NCBI RefSeq assembly: GCF_000376845.1
Contig: NZ_AQXY01000017.1
Coordinates: forward strand, 1 to 55,418
Reading direction: 5' to 3'
Source: Thioalkalivibrio sp. ALE14
GTDB lineage: Bacteria > Pseudomonadota > Gammaproteobacteria > Ectothiorhodospirales > Ectothiorhodospiraceae
Length of the DNA: 55,418 bases
Of the stretch, positions 8,604 to 16,333 are shown piece by piece. How positions within the stretch are numbered: the first letter of the stretch is position 1; the number at the start of each line of letters is the position of its first letter. The notes under the pieces were generated by a model. The model had not been told where the DNA came from and did no database searches. It saw nothing but the letters and a program-made list of their open reading frames with translations. The position numbers and the translations under genes are program-made.

Positions 8604-8625
8604 AAGGGTTATATATCAAACCCTT
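8604..8625 (+). promoter_or_regulatory. palindromic operator upstream of the HipA-like gene
   Basis: AAGGGTT at 8604-8610 and AACCCTT at 8619-8625 form a perfect inverted repeat with an 8-bp AT-rich spacer, 46 bp before the start codon. The 8-bp spacing is the same as in the hipBA operator of Escherichia coli (TATCC-N8-GGATA), although the half-site differs. It may be the binding site of the N-terminal HTH of the downstream protein. Confidence 0.5.
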
Positions 8626-8671
8626 AATGAGGTAGTATCTTCTCAATAATCATTTCAATAGGCAGGTTCGG

Positions 8672-10066
8672 ATGAGGAGCAAGCGAGAGGCAGCGCATCA
8701 GCGGCTCGGCCAGGCGCTTGCCAGGCTCGCCCCGGCGCGCGCAGCCGATCTTGCCCGCGAACTGGGGCTGTCGGTCCCCACCCTTCACCGACTTCTGCAG
8801 GAGACAACCGAGCCTGTCCTTGCGGCCGGGCGGGCTCGGCGCACTCGCTACGCTCTGCGCAGAGCGCTGCGAGGCGACTTCGCGCCCACTCCCATCCGTG
8901 TGATTGATGAAGCCGGCCAGCCGCACGAGTTCACGGAGCTCTCGCCCATCCAGCCGCAGGGCTGCCATGCCGACTTCGGTGGCTCGGATTGGCCTTTGGA
9001 GGATGACGACGAGAACCCCGAAGGATGGTGGGCCGGTCTGCCATACCCTTTGTACGATATGCGCCCCCAGGGCTACCTCGGGCGCCAGCTGGCGCATCGC
9101 TTGCAAGACACGCTCCAGGTGTCACCTAATCCAGAGGCCTGGAGTGACGACGATATTCTGTGGGTTCTGAGTCGTGTGGGCTTCGATCTCCCGGGCAACC
9201 TGGTCGTTGGTGATGCCGCATTCAAGGGCTGGCAGAAGGCCCGCCTGGATCCCCCTCCGATTCTCGGGGCGGATGAAATCGAAGGGATGTATGTGAAGGC
9301 GGCGGAGGAGGCCATCTCGCTGGGTCTTGCGGGCTCCAGTGCTGCGGGTGAGTTCCCGAAGTTCACCGCCCTTCGGGACCTGCAGGGCAGTCATAGTCCG
9401 CACGTCATCGTGAAGTTTTCGGGTGCGGACGAGTCCGCGACCGTGCAGCGCTGGTCCGATCTGCTGGTGGCGGAGCATCTGGCTCTGGAGGCGGTCGCGG
9501 CGCTGCCCGGCGTGCAGAGCCCGCCCAGCCGAATCCTCCAGCAACAGGGCCGCACGTTCCTGGAGGTCGAGCGCTTCGATCGCCACGGACTGTTCGGCCG
9601 CAGCGCGGTGGTGACGCTGGAGACCGTGAACGCGGCCTTGCTCGGTCATGCCCCTTCGGCATGGGACACCCTCGCCCAAGGACTGGCGGGCAAGCGTCTG
9701 CTGGCGCCGGAGGCGGTTGCAGCCATCCGCCACATCACCTGGTTCGGAAGACTGATTGCCAACAGCGACATGCACCCGGGCAACCTCGCCTTTCGACCGG
9801 AGGGCGGCCGGCTTGTCCTGTGCCCGGTCTACGACATGCTCCCGATGGCCTACGCGCCGCTCCCGGGTGGCGAGTTGCCGCGCGTGACGTTCGAGCCCGC
9901 CCTGCCATTGCCCCGTGAACATGGCGTGTGGGTCACTACTTGTCACACCGCAATTGGGTACTGGCAAACCGTGTCGGATGACACCCGCATCAGTGCCGCG
10001 TTTCGCAGGATTGCATCCGAAAACGCCGTCGAGCTTCAAAGGTGCATGGCACTCGTTGCGCCCTGA
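8672..10066 (+). CDS. yjjJ: HipA-family serine/threonine kinase of the YjjJ type
   Basis: A 464-residue protein resembling E. coli YjjJ, a stand-alone HipA-like kinase. HipA kinases phosphorylate translation-related targets and induce growth arrest. Residues about 20-45 (ARAADLARELGLSVPTLHRL) are a helix-turn-helix, so the DNA-binding function that HipB supplies in classic hipBA operons is fused here. The kinase core follows: a FPKFTAL nucleotide-binding loop near residue 230, the catalytic loop SDMHPGN near 364-370, and CPVYDML near 390 in place of the usual metal-binding segment. No separate hipB or second hipA is next to it. A palindromic operator lies 46 bp upstream. The start at 8672 has only a modest ribosome site. 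Confidence 0.85.
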   Translation: MRSKREAAHQRLGQALARLAPARAADLARELGLSVPTLHRLLQETTEPVLAAGRARRTRYALRRALRGDFAPTPIRVIDEAGQPHEFTELSPIQPQGCHADFGGSDWPLEDDDENPEGWWAGLPYPLYDMRPQGYLGRQLAHRLQDTLQVSPNPEAWSDDDILWVLSRVGFDLPGNLVVGDAAFKGWQKARLDPPPILGADEIEGMYVKAAEEAISLGLAGSSAAGEFPKFTALRDLQGSHSPHVIVKFSGADESATVQRWSDLLVAEHLALEAVAALPGVQSPPSRILQQQGRTFLEVERFDRHGLFGRSAVVTLETVNAALLGHAPSAWDTLAQGLAGKRLLAPEAVAAIRHITWFGRLIANSDMHPGNLAFRPEGGRLVLCPVYDMLPMAYAPLPGGELPRVTFEPALPLPREHGVWVTTCHTAIGYWQTVSDDTRISAAFRRIASENAVELQRCMALVAP

Positions 10067-10094
10067 CGGGGCGTTGCGCAGTGCCCATTGGATG

Positions 10095-10146
10095 CCCGGC
10101 GTCTGCCGGGAGGCACGCTGTTTGCGCGCGCAAACAGCGTGCCTCC
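10095..10146. repeat. hairpin plus 38-bp perfect palindrome
   Basis: A short hairpin (CCCGGC at 10095-10100, GCCGGG at 10105-10110) runs directly into a 38-bp uninterrupted palindrome at 10109-10146 centred on the GCGCGC at about 10125-10130; all 19 base pairs match. It lies 42 bp after the yjjJ-like stop. It could serve as a terminator, although no T-run follows, as a cruciform-forming recombination or insertion site, or as a mobile REP-like element. Confidence 0.8.
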
Positions 10147-10200
10147 TTGCGTACACTGTCCTTGAACATGCCGCATGACCTGCGGGCATCGCCGTGGAAC

Positions 10201-10424
10201 ATGAAAAGCGCCAAGGTGACGGTTCGCCTGCCCAAAGGGGATGCGAACGCGCATGTCATGACCGTGACCGAGATGCTCGGTCGTCTGTCGATGAGCGGCA
10301 GGGTCAGCCCGCGCCGAGACTGGTGCCGAACGCCACCACCGTCCGGGCCATGCGTGTGCTGGAATCCGGCCAGGGCAAGCGGGCCGACACCGTTGCAGGG
10401 TTGTTCCGGGCCTTGGGAATCTGA
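10201..10424 (+). pseudogene. frameshifted antitoxin remnant
   Basis: The frame from ATG 10201 starts MKSAKVTVRLPKGDANAHVM and continues TVTEMLGRL, like a ribbon-helix-helix antitoxin. After about 10300 the sensible sequence continues in another frame as PNATTVRAMRVLESGQGKRA then DTVAGLFRALGI, ending at 10424, which resembles the C-terminal half of RelB/DinJ-type antitoxins. Each half lacks its partner, so the gene appears inactivated by an indel. It sits just upstream of another antitoxin gene. Confidence 0.5.
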
Positions 10425-10491
10425 TGCGCCTCCCGTTGCCCCGACCTGCAACAGGCAGCGGTTTGTGTGAACGGCGCTGGAGTTCATGGCC

Positions 10492-10737
10492 ATGACCACA
10501 CGAACCGGAGATACCCGTCAAACGACCGTGCGCCTGCCGAGCGAGACGTATCGACGCCTGATGGTGCCGGCCGACAAGATGGGCCGCACGATGACCGACT
10601 GCATCCGCGAGGCTGTTGAAGAACACTTGACCGACCTTGAGGGCATCGACCAGGCCGATCAGACGCTGGCGCGGATCCGGTGCGGCGAGGAGTCGGTGAT
10701 CGGTTCCGAGGCGTTGTGGCGTGACCTGCACGGTTGA
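10492..10737 (+). CDS. ribbon-helix-helix antitoxin (RelB-like), orphan
   Basis: An 81-residue protein beginning MTTRTGDTRQTTVRLPSETY. The strand TTVRLP followed by two helices is the RHH DNA-binding fold, and the C-terminal half (EEHLTDLEGIDQADQTLARI) matches the toxin-wrapping helices of RelB-type antitoxins. ATG 10492 was preferred over ATG 10486 because GGAG at 10479-10482 is then nine bases away. Normally a relE/parE toxin gene overlaps the end. Here only a short remnant follows, leaving an orphan antitoxin that may still repress its promoter or protect against a related toxin. Confidence 0.75.
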   Translation: MTTRTGDTRQTTVRLPSETYRRLMVPADKMGRTMTDCIREAVEEHLTDLEGIDQADQTLARIRCGEESVIGSEALWRDLHG

Positions 10738-10822
10738 GTTCGCCCGCCCCGCTCAGTCGATATCCCCGCTGCACCAGGCGTGTGACAGGAGATGGCCGAA
10801 TGCTCGGAGCTATTATTGGTGA
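10721..10822 (+). pseudogene. possible relE toxin remnant
   Basis: A GTG at 10721, in the +1 frame overlapping the last codons of the antitoxin, opens a frame reading TCTVEFARPAQS before it drifts into unrelated residues and stops at 10822 inside the next gene. The beginning resembles the first strand of RelE toxins, and the overlap is where such a toxin would start. Only about 12 residues support it. Confidence 0.35.
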
Positions 10823-11576
10823 CATGGTGGGAGCTCCCTGGGAGTTTCGGCGCATCACCACGAAGGACTTCCCGCTGTTCAATGACCGCAACGGGATTAC
10901 CGACGACAGCATCATGACGGTCGCGGTAGCCGACGCCCTGTTGCACGACAAGGATCCGGCCGAAACGATGCGGGAGTGGGCCCGGAAGGTTCGGCCGGCC
11001 CCTCACCTGGGTGGATATGGCAAGAAGTTCTTTAGCTGGCTCGCGGCGCCGACCGTCCAGGCCCCCTACGGAAGTTTCGGCAACGGAGGCGCGATGCGGG
11101 TGTCGCCTGTCGCATGGCTGACACATTCGCTTGATGAGTGCCTTGAGTCGGCCCGAAAGGTCACCGAGGTCAGTCACGATCATCCCGAAGGGCTCAAGGG
11201 TGCGCTGGCGACGGCGCATGCCGTGTGGCTTGCTCGGCAAGGCGTGGATGCGGCCGAGATTCGGGCGGCACTGGAATCTGCGTACGGCTACGATCTCAGC
11301 CCGAGCGTGGATGGGTTCCGTTCGGTTCACGAGCACAACGAGACCGCGCCCGGGACGGTTCCACCGGCCATCGTTTGCGCATTGGAATCCGAGGATTTTG
11401 AGGATGCCTTGCGCAATGCCGTGTCCATGGGCGGGGATGCAGACACGCTGGCAGCCATTGCGGGCAGCGTGGCGGAATCCCTGCACGGGATCCCCGATGT
11501 GATGATCGAGTCCGCCCTGCCGCACATTCCCGCAGTGATGCGGGAGGTGATCAGTGTTTTCGACTCGGGGCGCTAG
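10800..11576 (+). CDS. ADP-ribosylglycohydrolase family protein
   Basis: A 258-residue protein of the DraG/ARH fold, which removes ADP-ribose from proteins or nucleic acids using two magnesium ions. Visible signatures are GAIIGDMVGAPWE at the start, the metal-binding TDDS at residues 34-37, GNGGAMRVSP near residue 97, and GGDADTLAAIAG near 209-220, which completes the metal site. The start at 10800 is preceded by AGGAGATGG. It follows the toxin-antitoxin debris and is convergent with the beta-CASP gene. In a defence island such hydrolases can reverse ADP-ribosylation by a toxin or phage enzyme; no ADP-ribosyltransferase is recognised here. Confidence 0.88.
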   Translation: MLGAIIGDMVGAPWEFRRITTKDFPLFNDRNGITDDSIMTVAVADALLHDKDPAETMREWARKVRPAPHLGGYGKKFFSWLAAPTVQAPYGSFGNGGAMRVSPVAWLTHSLDECLESARKVTEVSHDHPEGLKGALATAHAVWLARQGVDAAEIRAALESAYGYDLSPSVDGFRSVHEHNETAPGTVPPAIVCALESEDFEDALRNAVSMGGDADTLAAIAGSVAESLHGIPDVMIESALPHIPAVMREVISVFDSGR

Positions 11577-11596
11577 GGCGCTAGGGCTAGCGTAAA

Positions 11597-11625
11597 GGCC
11601 CCCCTGCGAGTGGCGCGGAGGGGCC
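11597..11625. terminator. probable bidirectional terminator
   Basis: GGCCCC at 11597-11602 pairs with GGGGCC at 11620-11625, between the convergent ADP-ribosylglycohydrolase and beta-CASP genes. There is no long T-run on either side. Confidence 0.4.
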
Positions 11626-11632
11626 GATAGTG

Positions 11633-13273
11633 CTATCGAGCAGGGTCCAGGGTTATCCAGCCGGACGGCTCTTCGGGCATGCCGGTCTCGATCCAAAGGC
11701 CGTGGGCCGTGGCTTTTTTCTGGATGGCCTCGGATAGGCCTTTCCGGGCTCTATTGTGTCCATGCTGGATAAAGACCTTCTTGCTGGCCATCGTTTGGCG
11801 GCTTCCGCTGCCTTGGGGAAACTCGTGTACTACCCAATCGACCAATTCCGCCTGGTCCGCATGGGCAGAATATCCCGATAGAGTCGATATCGATGCCTTG
11901 ATGTCGCGACGCGGCAGCGAAGGTCCGCCGGGTTGCTTCCAGGACAGATTGTCTCGGAGTTTGCGTCGTTCAGAGTTTGGGACGGGGGCGAGTTCCTGAA
12001 GCTTGTTGCCGATGGATCCGGGGGCACAATATCCCGTCAAGGCGACTTCATTGTCGGCCGATTTTAGGAGATCTGGAAGCCAGCGGATTGCCGGGCCAGC
12101 GTCGCACATCCCCGAGCTCATCACGGCGACCCGTGGGCCTGCTTGAGCAAGCTCGACGTCGTTTGCGCCTTTCTTGTCTACCCTAAAGAGTGAGCGCCAC
12201 TGGGCCGAGATCGCATTGCCCGGCGGTTCATTGGGGATTGGCGTCGCAGGTGCAGCACAAAGTGCTTGTTTGCAAAGATTGTGGGCGTGATCAAAATGGT
12301 CAGGATCGTCCTTGTCGAGCCCAAGATCTCGGAACACCTGCTTGCCAAGCCAAAGAGGGCGGACCTTGCCCCTATTGCCTTGGGGCCCCACCTTGCTGAG
12401 AGCTTTCACAGTGATCTCGTTGATTTTTTCTGCGAGAGGTGAAGCTAGGATGAAGTCCATCCCTGCGTAACGCTCTGGATTGCTGGCGACCACAAAATGG
12501 ATGTCGAAAAGGACATCTTGCGTGCGTGCGGTACTGAAAGCAGGGATTGCCAGTGTCCCGCCCGTCTTCATCGCTCGGTCCATTGCTTCCGCGAGGCGGC
12601 TTCTTCTATTGACGGGGTCCGTTTCCTCGGGAGGCCGGGCCCGGTCTCCGTAGGTAGATTCAACCACCGCAAAATCAGCGGGCGCTGGATGCATCAGGTG
12701 CCGTGAGAAGGGCGCAACTTCCTGGTCTTCCCTGCCCGGGCCGATGTCTCCTGAGAAGACGATGCTCGTTTGCTCTGATTTGGGATCACCCCAGAGTATT
12801 GTCGCGCTGACAGATCCCAGGATGTGCCCGCTTCGGAAGAATCGGATAAACAGGTCGTCTGCAACCGGGTGGTAATCGCCAAACTTGGTCGTGCCGCCGG
12901 GGGTGTGGAAGTGGATTCGTTCCACGTCTTTCAGCTCGAACGACGTGTCTTGTTGTTTCGCTGCGTCGCCCAATAGAAGTTCCGCAAGCTCCTTGGTTTC
13001 CTCCGTGCAGTAGACGGTTCCTTCGAAACCACGTTTGTAGAGCTCAGGGATCAATCCGCAATGGTCCACATGGGCATGGGTCAGTATTACGAATCGGATG
13101 GTTTTGGGGTCAAAGGGCCACTCGTCACCGGCATTCCACTGATCAGCGGTGGGTTCGCCCTGCTGCATGCCGCAGTCCACGAGGAAACTCCATCCGCGGG
13201 TTTCGTCCCGCATCCAGGTGCATGATCCGGTGACTTTTCCCAGAGGGCCGACGAATCGAATTTGCATGGTCAT
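11633..13273 (-). CDS. metallo-beta-lactamase/beta-CASP ribonuclease-like protein
   Basis: A 546-residue protein of the RNA-acting metallo-beta-lactamase group. The zinc motif HAHVDH is at residues 66-71; SGHILGSVSATI, FSGDIG, IPAFSTARTQ, VMSSGMCDAG and SGYSAHADQ follow in the order seen in YSH1/CPSF-like beta-CASP nucleases. Such enzymes act as endo- or exonucleases on RNA. The ATG at 13273 is chosen because AAGGAG lies six bases upstream; the longer frame lacks a site. A 9-bp inverted repeat lies between it and the divergent 869-residue HTH protein, implying shared control. Its presence in an island next to an unknown large protein suggests an effector nuclease rather than a housekeeping RNase. 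That last point is inference. Confidence 0.85.
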   Translation of the reverse strand: MTMQIRFVGPLGKVTGSCTWMRDETRGWSFLVDCGMQQGEPTADQWNAGDEWPFDPKTIRFVILTHAHVDHCGLIPELYKRGFEGTVYCTEETKELAELLLGDAAKQQDTSFELKDVERIHFHTPGGTTKFGDYHPVADDLFIRFFRSGHILGSVSATILWGDPKSEQTSIVFSGDIGPGREDQEVAPFSRHLMHPAPADFAVVESTYGDRARPPEETDPVNRRSRLAEAMDRAMKTGGTLAIPAFSTARTQDVLFDIHFVVASNPERYAGMDFILASPLAEKINEITVKALSKVGPQGNRGKVRPLWLGKQVFRDLGLDKDDPDHFDHAHNLCKQALCAAPATPIPNEPPGNAISAQWRSLFRVDKKGANDVELAQAGPRVAVMSSGMCDAGPAIRWLPDLLKSADNEVALTGYCAPGSIGNKLQELAPVPNSERRKLRDNLSWKQPGGPSLPRRDIKASISTLSGYSAHADQAELVDWVVHEFPQGSGSRQTMASKKVFIQHGHNRARKGLSEAIQKKATAHGLWIETGMPEEPSGWITLDPAR

Positions 13274-13340
13274 TGCGATCTCCTTGGTTTTTTCGTTTAT
13301 CGCCCATGCAGATTGAAGTGTGGCTCGCCCGCGCAGCAAT

Positions 13341-13372
13341 CAAAGTGCACCGGTATGCACCGATGCACTTTG
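13341..13372. promoter_or_regulatory. operator shared by the beta-CASP and HTH genes
   Basis: CAAAGTGCA at 13341-13349 and TGCACTTTG at 13364-13372 are perfect inverted arms around a 14-bp centre that contains a further TGCACCG. In all there are three TGCAC elements (13346-13350, 13356-13360, 13364-13368). It lies 67 bp from one start codon and 56 bp from the other in the divergent intergenic space. Confidence 0.65.
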
Positions 13373-13428
13373 GCGAGATCAACGTGGGCGCTTTATGCTG
13401 GCCCATTCCAAACGGCGAGTAGCGATCC

Positions 13429-16038
13429 ATGACGAGCCTTGATGAGATGCGGCGGAAGGCCAACTACAGGTCAATGAAGCGCTTGGCCGAAGCGCTCTGC
13501 GAGGCTGTGCCCGAGGAGCCCAGGCAGTCCCGATCGGTCGGCGCAAAGCTGAGTGACCTGAACCACGGAAAGACGGGATGGTGGGAGCGGAACAGCCGGT
13601 TTGCAGAAAGGCTTGCGGCTCTGCTCGGGTGTAGCAAGAGCGATCTCGGGATCCATGCTGCAGCCGACCCACTGGCCACTTATCGCTTCGAAGGATTTCC
13701 GGAGATACGACCTCTGGATCTGCGTCGTGAGGAGGCCTGCCGTGTGGGGTATTTCAGCCACAAAGATCGTGACTGCAGCAGTGAGCTGGATCCCTGGTTG
13801 GGCGTGCGGCCGGGTGTCGCCGCCGGTCATGGTCTGCTCCGCGGCGTGTACTGGGTTTTTTTCCCACCGGGTACCGGTCTCGACCTTTTCTGGAAGCAAC
13901 TTAACGTTTCAGGGCCGTTCGAATGCATCGCTGCGACATCCGTCCACGACGTGAACGAACGTCTCCTGGATCCGGCGCCGCTCTGTCTGAGGGTTTCAGA
14001 CTCCAAAGGGTGGAAGGATAAGAAGGCATTGGAGCGGCGTGCTCCGCTTGGGTCCGTCCTGATTGCGGCTCCATTTCCCCTGCCAGAGGAATTTGTCAGT
14101 AGGTCGAGTTTGGGGCGGCTTCTGGAAGACCTCAGCGATAGCGGTTTGAAGGGGTACGAATTTATATTGATGCGCGACTGGCATCAACGGTTGATCGATT
14201 GGCTGGCTTCCCGGCTTCGCGCTCAAGGCGGACGGAAATGGGACAGTGATCGATTGCGGCAATGGGTAAGTGATCTGCCCGAGTCTGGGTTGGTACCAAC
14301 TCCGCGAGCCCTGGTCGAGGTCGCTGGCCTGTCGTATCGCATCGGTTCGGGAAGACTGCCCAGCCCAGTTGGGGACGATGCCGCCGAGCAATGGCTTTCA
14401 TTGGTGATTAGTGGGGATCCAAAGACTCAGCGGCTGTTCCGAGATTGCGTGAGGGCCTGGCTCTTTTCGGCTGACGTGCTATGGGGATCATGGATCGGGG
14501 CAGAAGATTGGAAGCGAGTGGTTGAGACTGCCGTTGAAGCCATTCAGCCGCACGATAGTCGGGAAGTGGCTCTCTCGTTGCTGCCTGAGCCGATTCCCCA
14601 AGACCCATCTTCTGCATCGATGCTCGATGAGGCAGTAGGAGCTGCAGATCGTCTCACCGAGGCGGGCTTGCTGGAAGAAGATGCGATGGGTGCGAGGAGA
14701 ATGACCCCCCACGTGGCCGTCCACGCGATCGCCGTGGGAGATCTGCAGCAGGTTATCGCGAATGGGGACCTTGGTGATTGGGGTGCTTTGTCCTTTGATC
14801 CGGAGCGGTCTGCCCTCGTGGAGGATGCGCTGGCGGATCTTGGCGTAGATCAGATTCAGGTGTGCGCTGAGCGCAGCGTTCGCAATGCGGTGTTCGATGC
14901 AGCGAACATCGGCGCAGCCGAGGCGGTATTCCTGGCCGGTGGGCAAACCCTGAAGGAATCAGGGGGTGCCCCGCAGTCCATGATCCATCTTAGGGACCTT
15001 GTCCTGGATCGGCTGTTCCGGAATGAAGTTGCGGCCGGGCAATCCTTGTCGGCCACATCTACCAGGGCTTATGGGTGGCTAGCAGCGTGCTGGTCCTGGA
15101 GTCTTTACACGGAACGTCCGACATTCCAGCTCCCGGTCGGATGGCAACAATTATTCCCAGGGTGGGTGGATACGCCCAGTCTGGAGTTGCATGGGGATAT
15201 CCAAATCCCTGATGCGAGCGTTGGCCTTTCAGGGCTTCCCCCGGCGCAGCAACGACTGATCGATCTTGCGGGCGAGATTGCGGACCGGATTCCGACGCCC
15301 CTAATTGATGCCCAGGCAGTCTTTCACCCTAGTTTGTTGTCGCGGGCCGTGCGGGATGGCTCCTTGGTGCTCTGGGCATGGTGGGAAACCGTTATGTCCG
15401 TGGAGTGGTCTCGGGATGTCTTGTCTAGGAAGTTGCATGGGTCGAAGGATTACACGCAGGCTTTGATCCGCGTTTTTCGGGCCCTTCCGCGAGGTGGCGC
15501 TGAACTTAAGCAGCTCCAGCTTTGGCTCTTGGGCGCTTCGGGCGTTAAAAAAGATCTGCTTGAGAAGGCCGAAGCTGGTGCATTCGTGGCCGGCCTGGAT
15601 GGTGAACAGTTGGCAATCGTGGCTTCGGTGTTCCCCTTGATGCCCGTTACCATTCAAAGAGGCATTTTGGACCATTGTCGGGACCGGACGGATGCCTGGG
15701 ATTGGTGGCAGCGTATTGAAGACGGGCTCACCCCCGAATTGAAGAACGAGGTGGTCGGTTGGGTAGAGAACTCCGGGCCGGAAAGTCGTGCAGCTGCGAC
15801 ATGGCTCTGGAGGGAACAACCCCAAGAAGCAATCAGGATGCTGGAGAAGCATTTGGGCAGGGAGACTGGTGGCAAGCTATTGGAGAGCTATGCCGGGCAC
15901 CAAAAATCATTGGAGAGGGTTGTCTCGCTTTTGGAGTGCCGTAGCGGACCTTGTCCACGTGAGATTCGCTCCTTCGCAATGGCGCAGCTCGCGGAGTCAG
16001 GGCATCTCGCTCCGCGGCTGCTGGCATTGATGGCGTGA
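13429..16038 (+). CDS. large HTH-containing protein of unknown function
   Basis: An 869-residue protein that I do not recognise. Residues about 14-75 (SMKRLAEALCEAV ... WWERNSRFAERLAALLGC) look like a helix-turn-helix, and the basic segment around residues 40-52 is unusual for one. Residues 144-155 (FFPPGTGLDLFW) resemble a degenerate P-loop lacking the Lys-Ser/Thr, followed by LIAAPFPLP at 211-219 where a Walker B-like strand would be. The rest is mostly amphipathic helices rich in W, L and E, suggestive of a helical-repeat solenoid. It could be a STAND-like sensor with an inactive nucleotide site. It is divergent from the beta-CASP nuclease with a palindromic operator between. No transmembrane segment or signal peptide is visible. 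Confidence 0.7.
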   Translation: MTSLDEMRRKANYRSMKRLAEALCEAVPEEPRQSRSVGAKLSDLNHGKTGWWERNSRFAERLAALLGCSKSDLGIHAAADPLATYRFEGFPEIRPLDLRREEACRVGYFSHKDRDCSSELDPWLGVRPGVAAGHGLLRGVYWVFFPPGTGLDLFWKQLNVSGPFECIAATSVHDVNERLLDPAPLCLRVSDSKGWKDKKALERRAPLGSVLIAAPFPLPEEFVSRSSLGRLLEDLSDSGLKGYEFILMRDWHQRLIDWLASRLRAQGGRKWDSDRLRQWVSDLPESGLVPTPRALVEVAGLSYRIGSGRLPSPVGDDAAEQWLSLVISGDPKTQRLFRDCVRAWLFSADVLWGSWIGAEDWKRVVETAVEAIQPHDSREVALSLLPEPIPQDPSSASMLDEAVGAADRLTEAGLLEEDAMGARRMTPHVAVHAIAVGDLQQVIANGDLGDWGALSFDPERSALVEDALADLGVDQIQVCAERSVRNAVFDAANIGAAEAVFLAGGQTLKESGGAPQSMIHLRDLVLDRLFRNEVAAGQSLSATSTRAYGWLAACWSWSLYTERPTFQLPVGWQQLFPGWVDTPSLELHGDIQIPDASVGLSGLPPAQQRLIDLAGEIADRIPTPLIDAQAVFHPSLLSRAVRDGSLVLWAWWETVMSVEWSRDVLSRKLHGSKDYTQALIRVFRALPRGGAELKQLQLWLLGASGVKKDLLEKAEAGAFVAGLDGEQLAIVASVFPLMPVTIQRGILDHCRDRTDAWDWWQRIEDGLTPELKNEVVGWVENSGPESRAAATWLWREQPQEAIRMLEKHLGRETGGKLLESYAGHQKSLERVVSLLECRSGPCPREIRSFAMAQLAESGHLAPRLLALMA

Positions 16039-16285
16039 TCTTCGGCCCTTTCTCTGTGTTAGAAAGGCGCTTGGGTTCTGTCTTCTACGGCTTCATGCGG
16101 CCATACCGCGTGCTCCAGCCGACAGGGCCAGGTGAGACAGTTGGGTGGCAAGGGCATGTGCGGAACGGTTGATTCGCTCTGCCGATAACACCTTGGGCTC
16201 TACGCACGGGTCGTTGTTGTGTCGCCCACCAACACCAGACAATCAGAAGCACTGATCACCCGTCGCACTCCGTCTACGCTTGGAA

Positions 16286-16330
16286 ATGCGGAGAATGATC
16301 CGCATAATCTCCGCATAATATGCGGAGATT
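16286..16330 (+). promoter_or_regulatory. adjacent palindromic operators upstream of the second Fic gene
   Basis: ATGCGGA at 16286-16292 and TCCGCAT at 16299-16305 form one inverted repeat. Directly adjoining is a perfect 25-bp palindrome with 12-bp arms (AATCTCCGCATA at 16306-16317, TATGCGGAGATT at 16319-16330) around a single A. The site ends three bases before the GTG start at 16334, so it covers the translation start region and probably the promoter. Self-regulation by the Fic protein's C-terminal HTH is the natural guess. Confidence 0.7.
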
Positions 16331-16333
16331 GGT

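Noticed and set aside
16039..16285. small gene before the second Fic gene
   Set aside because: Short frames without ribosome sites or protein-like composition.
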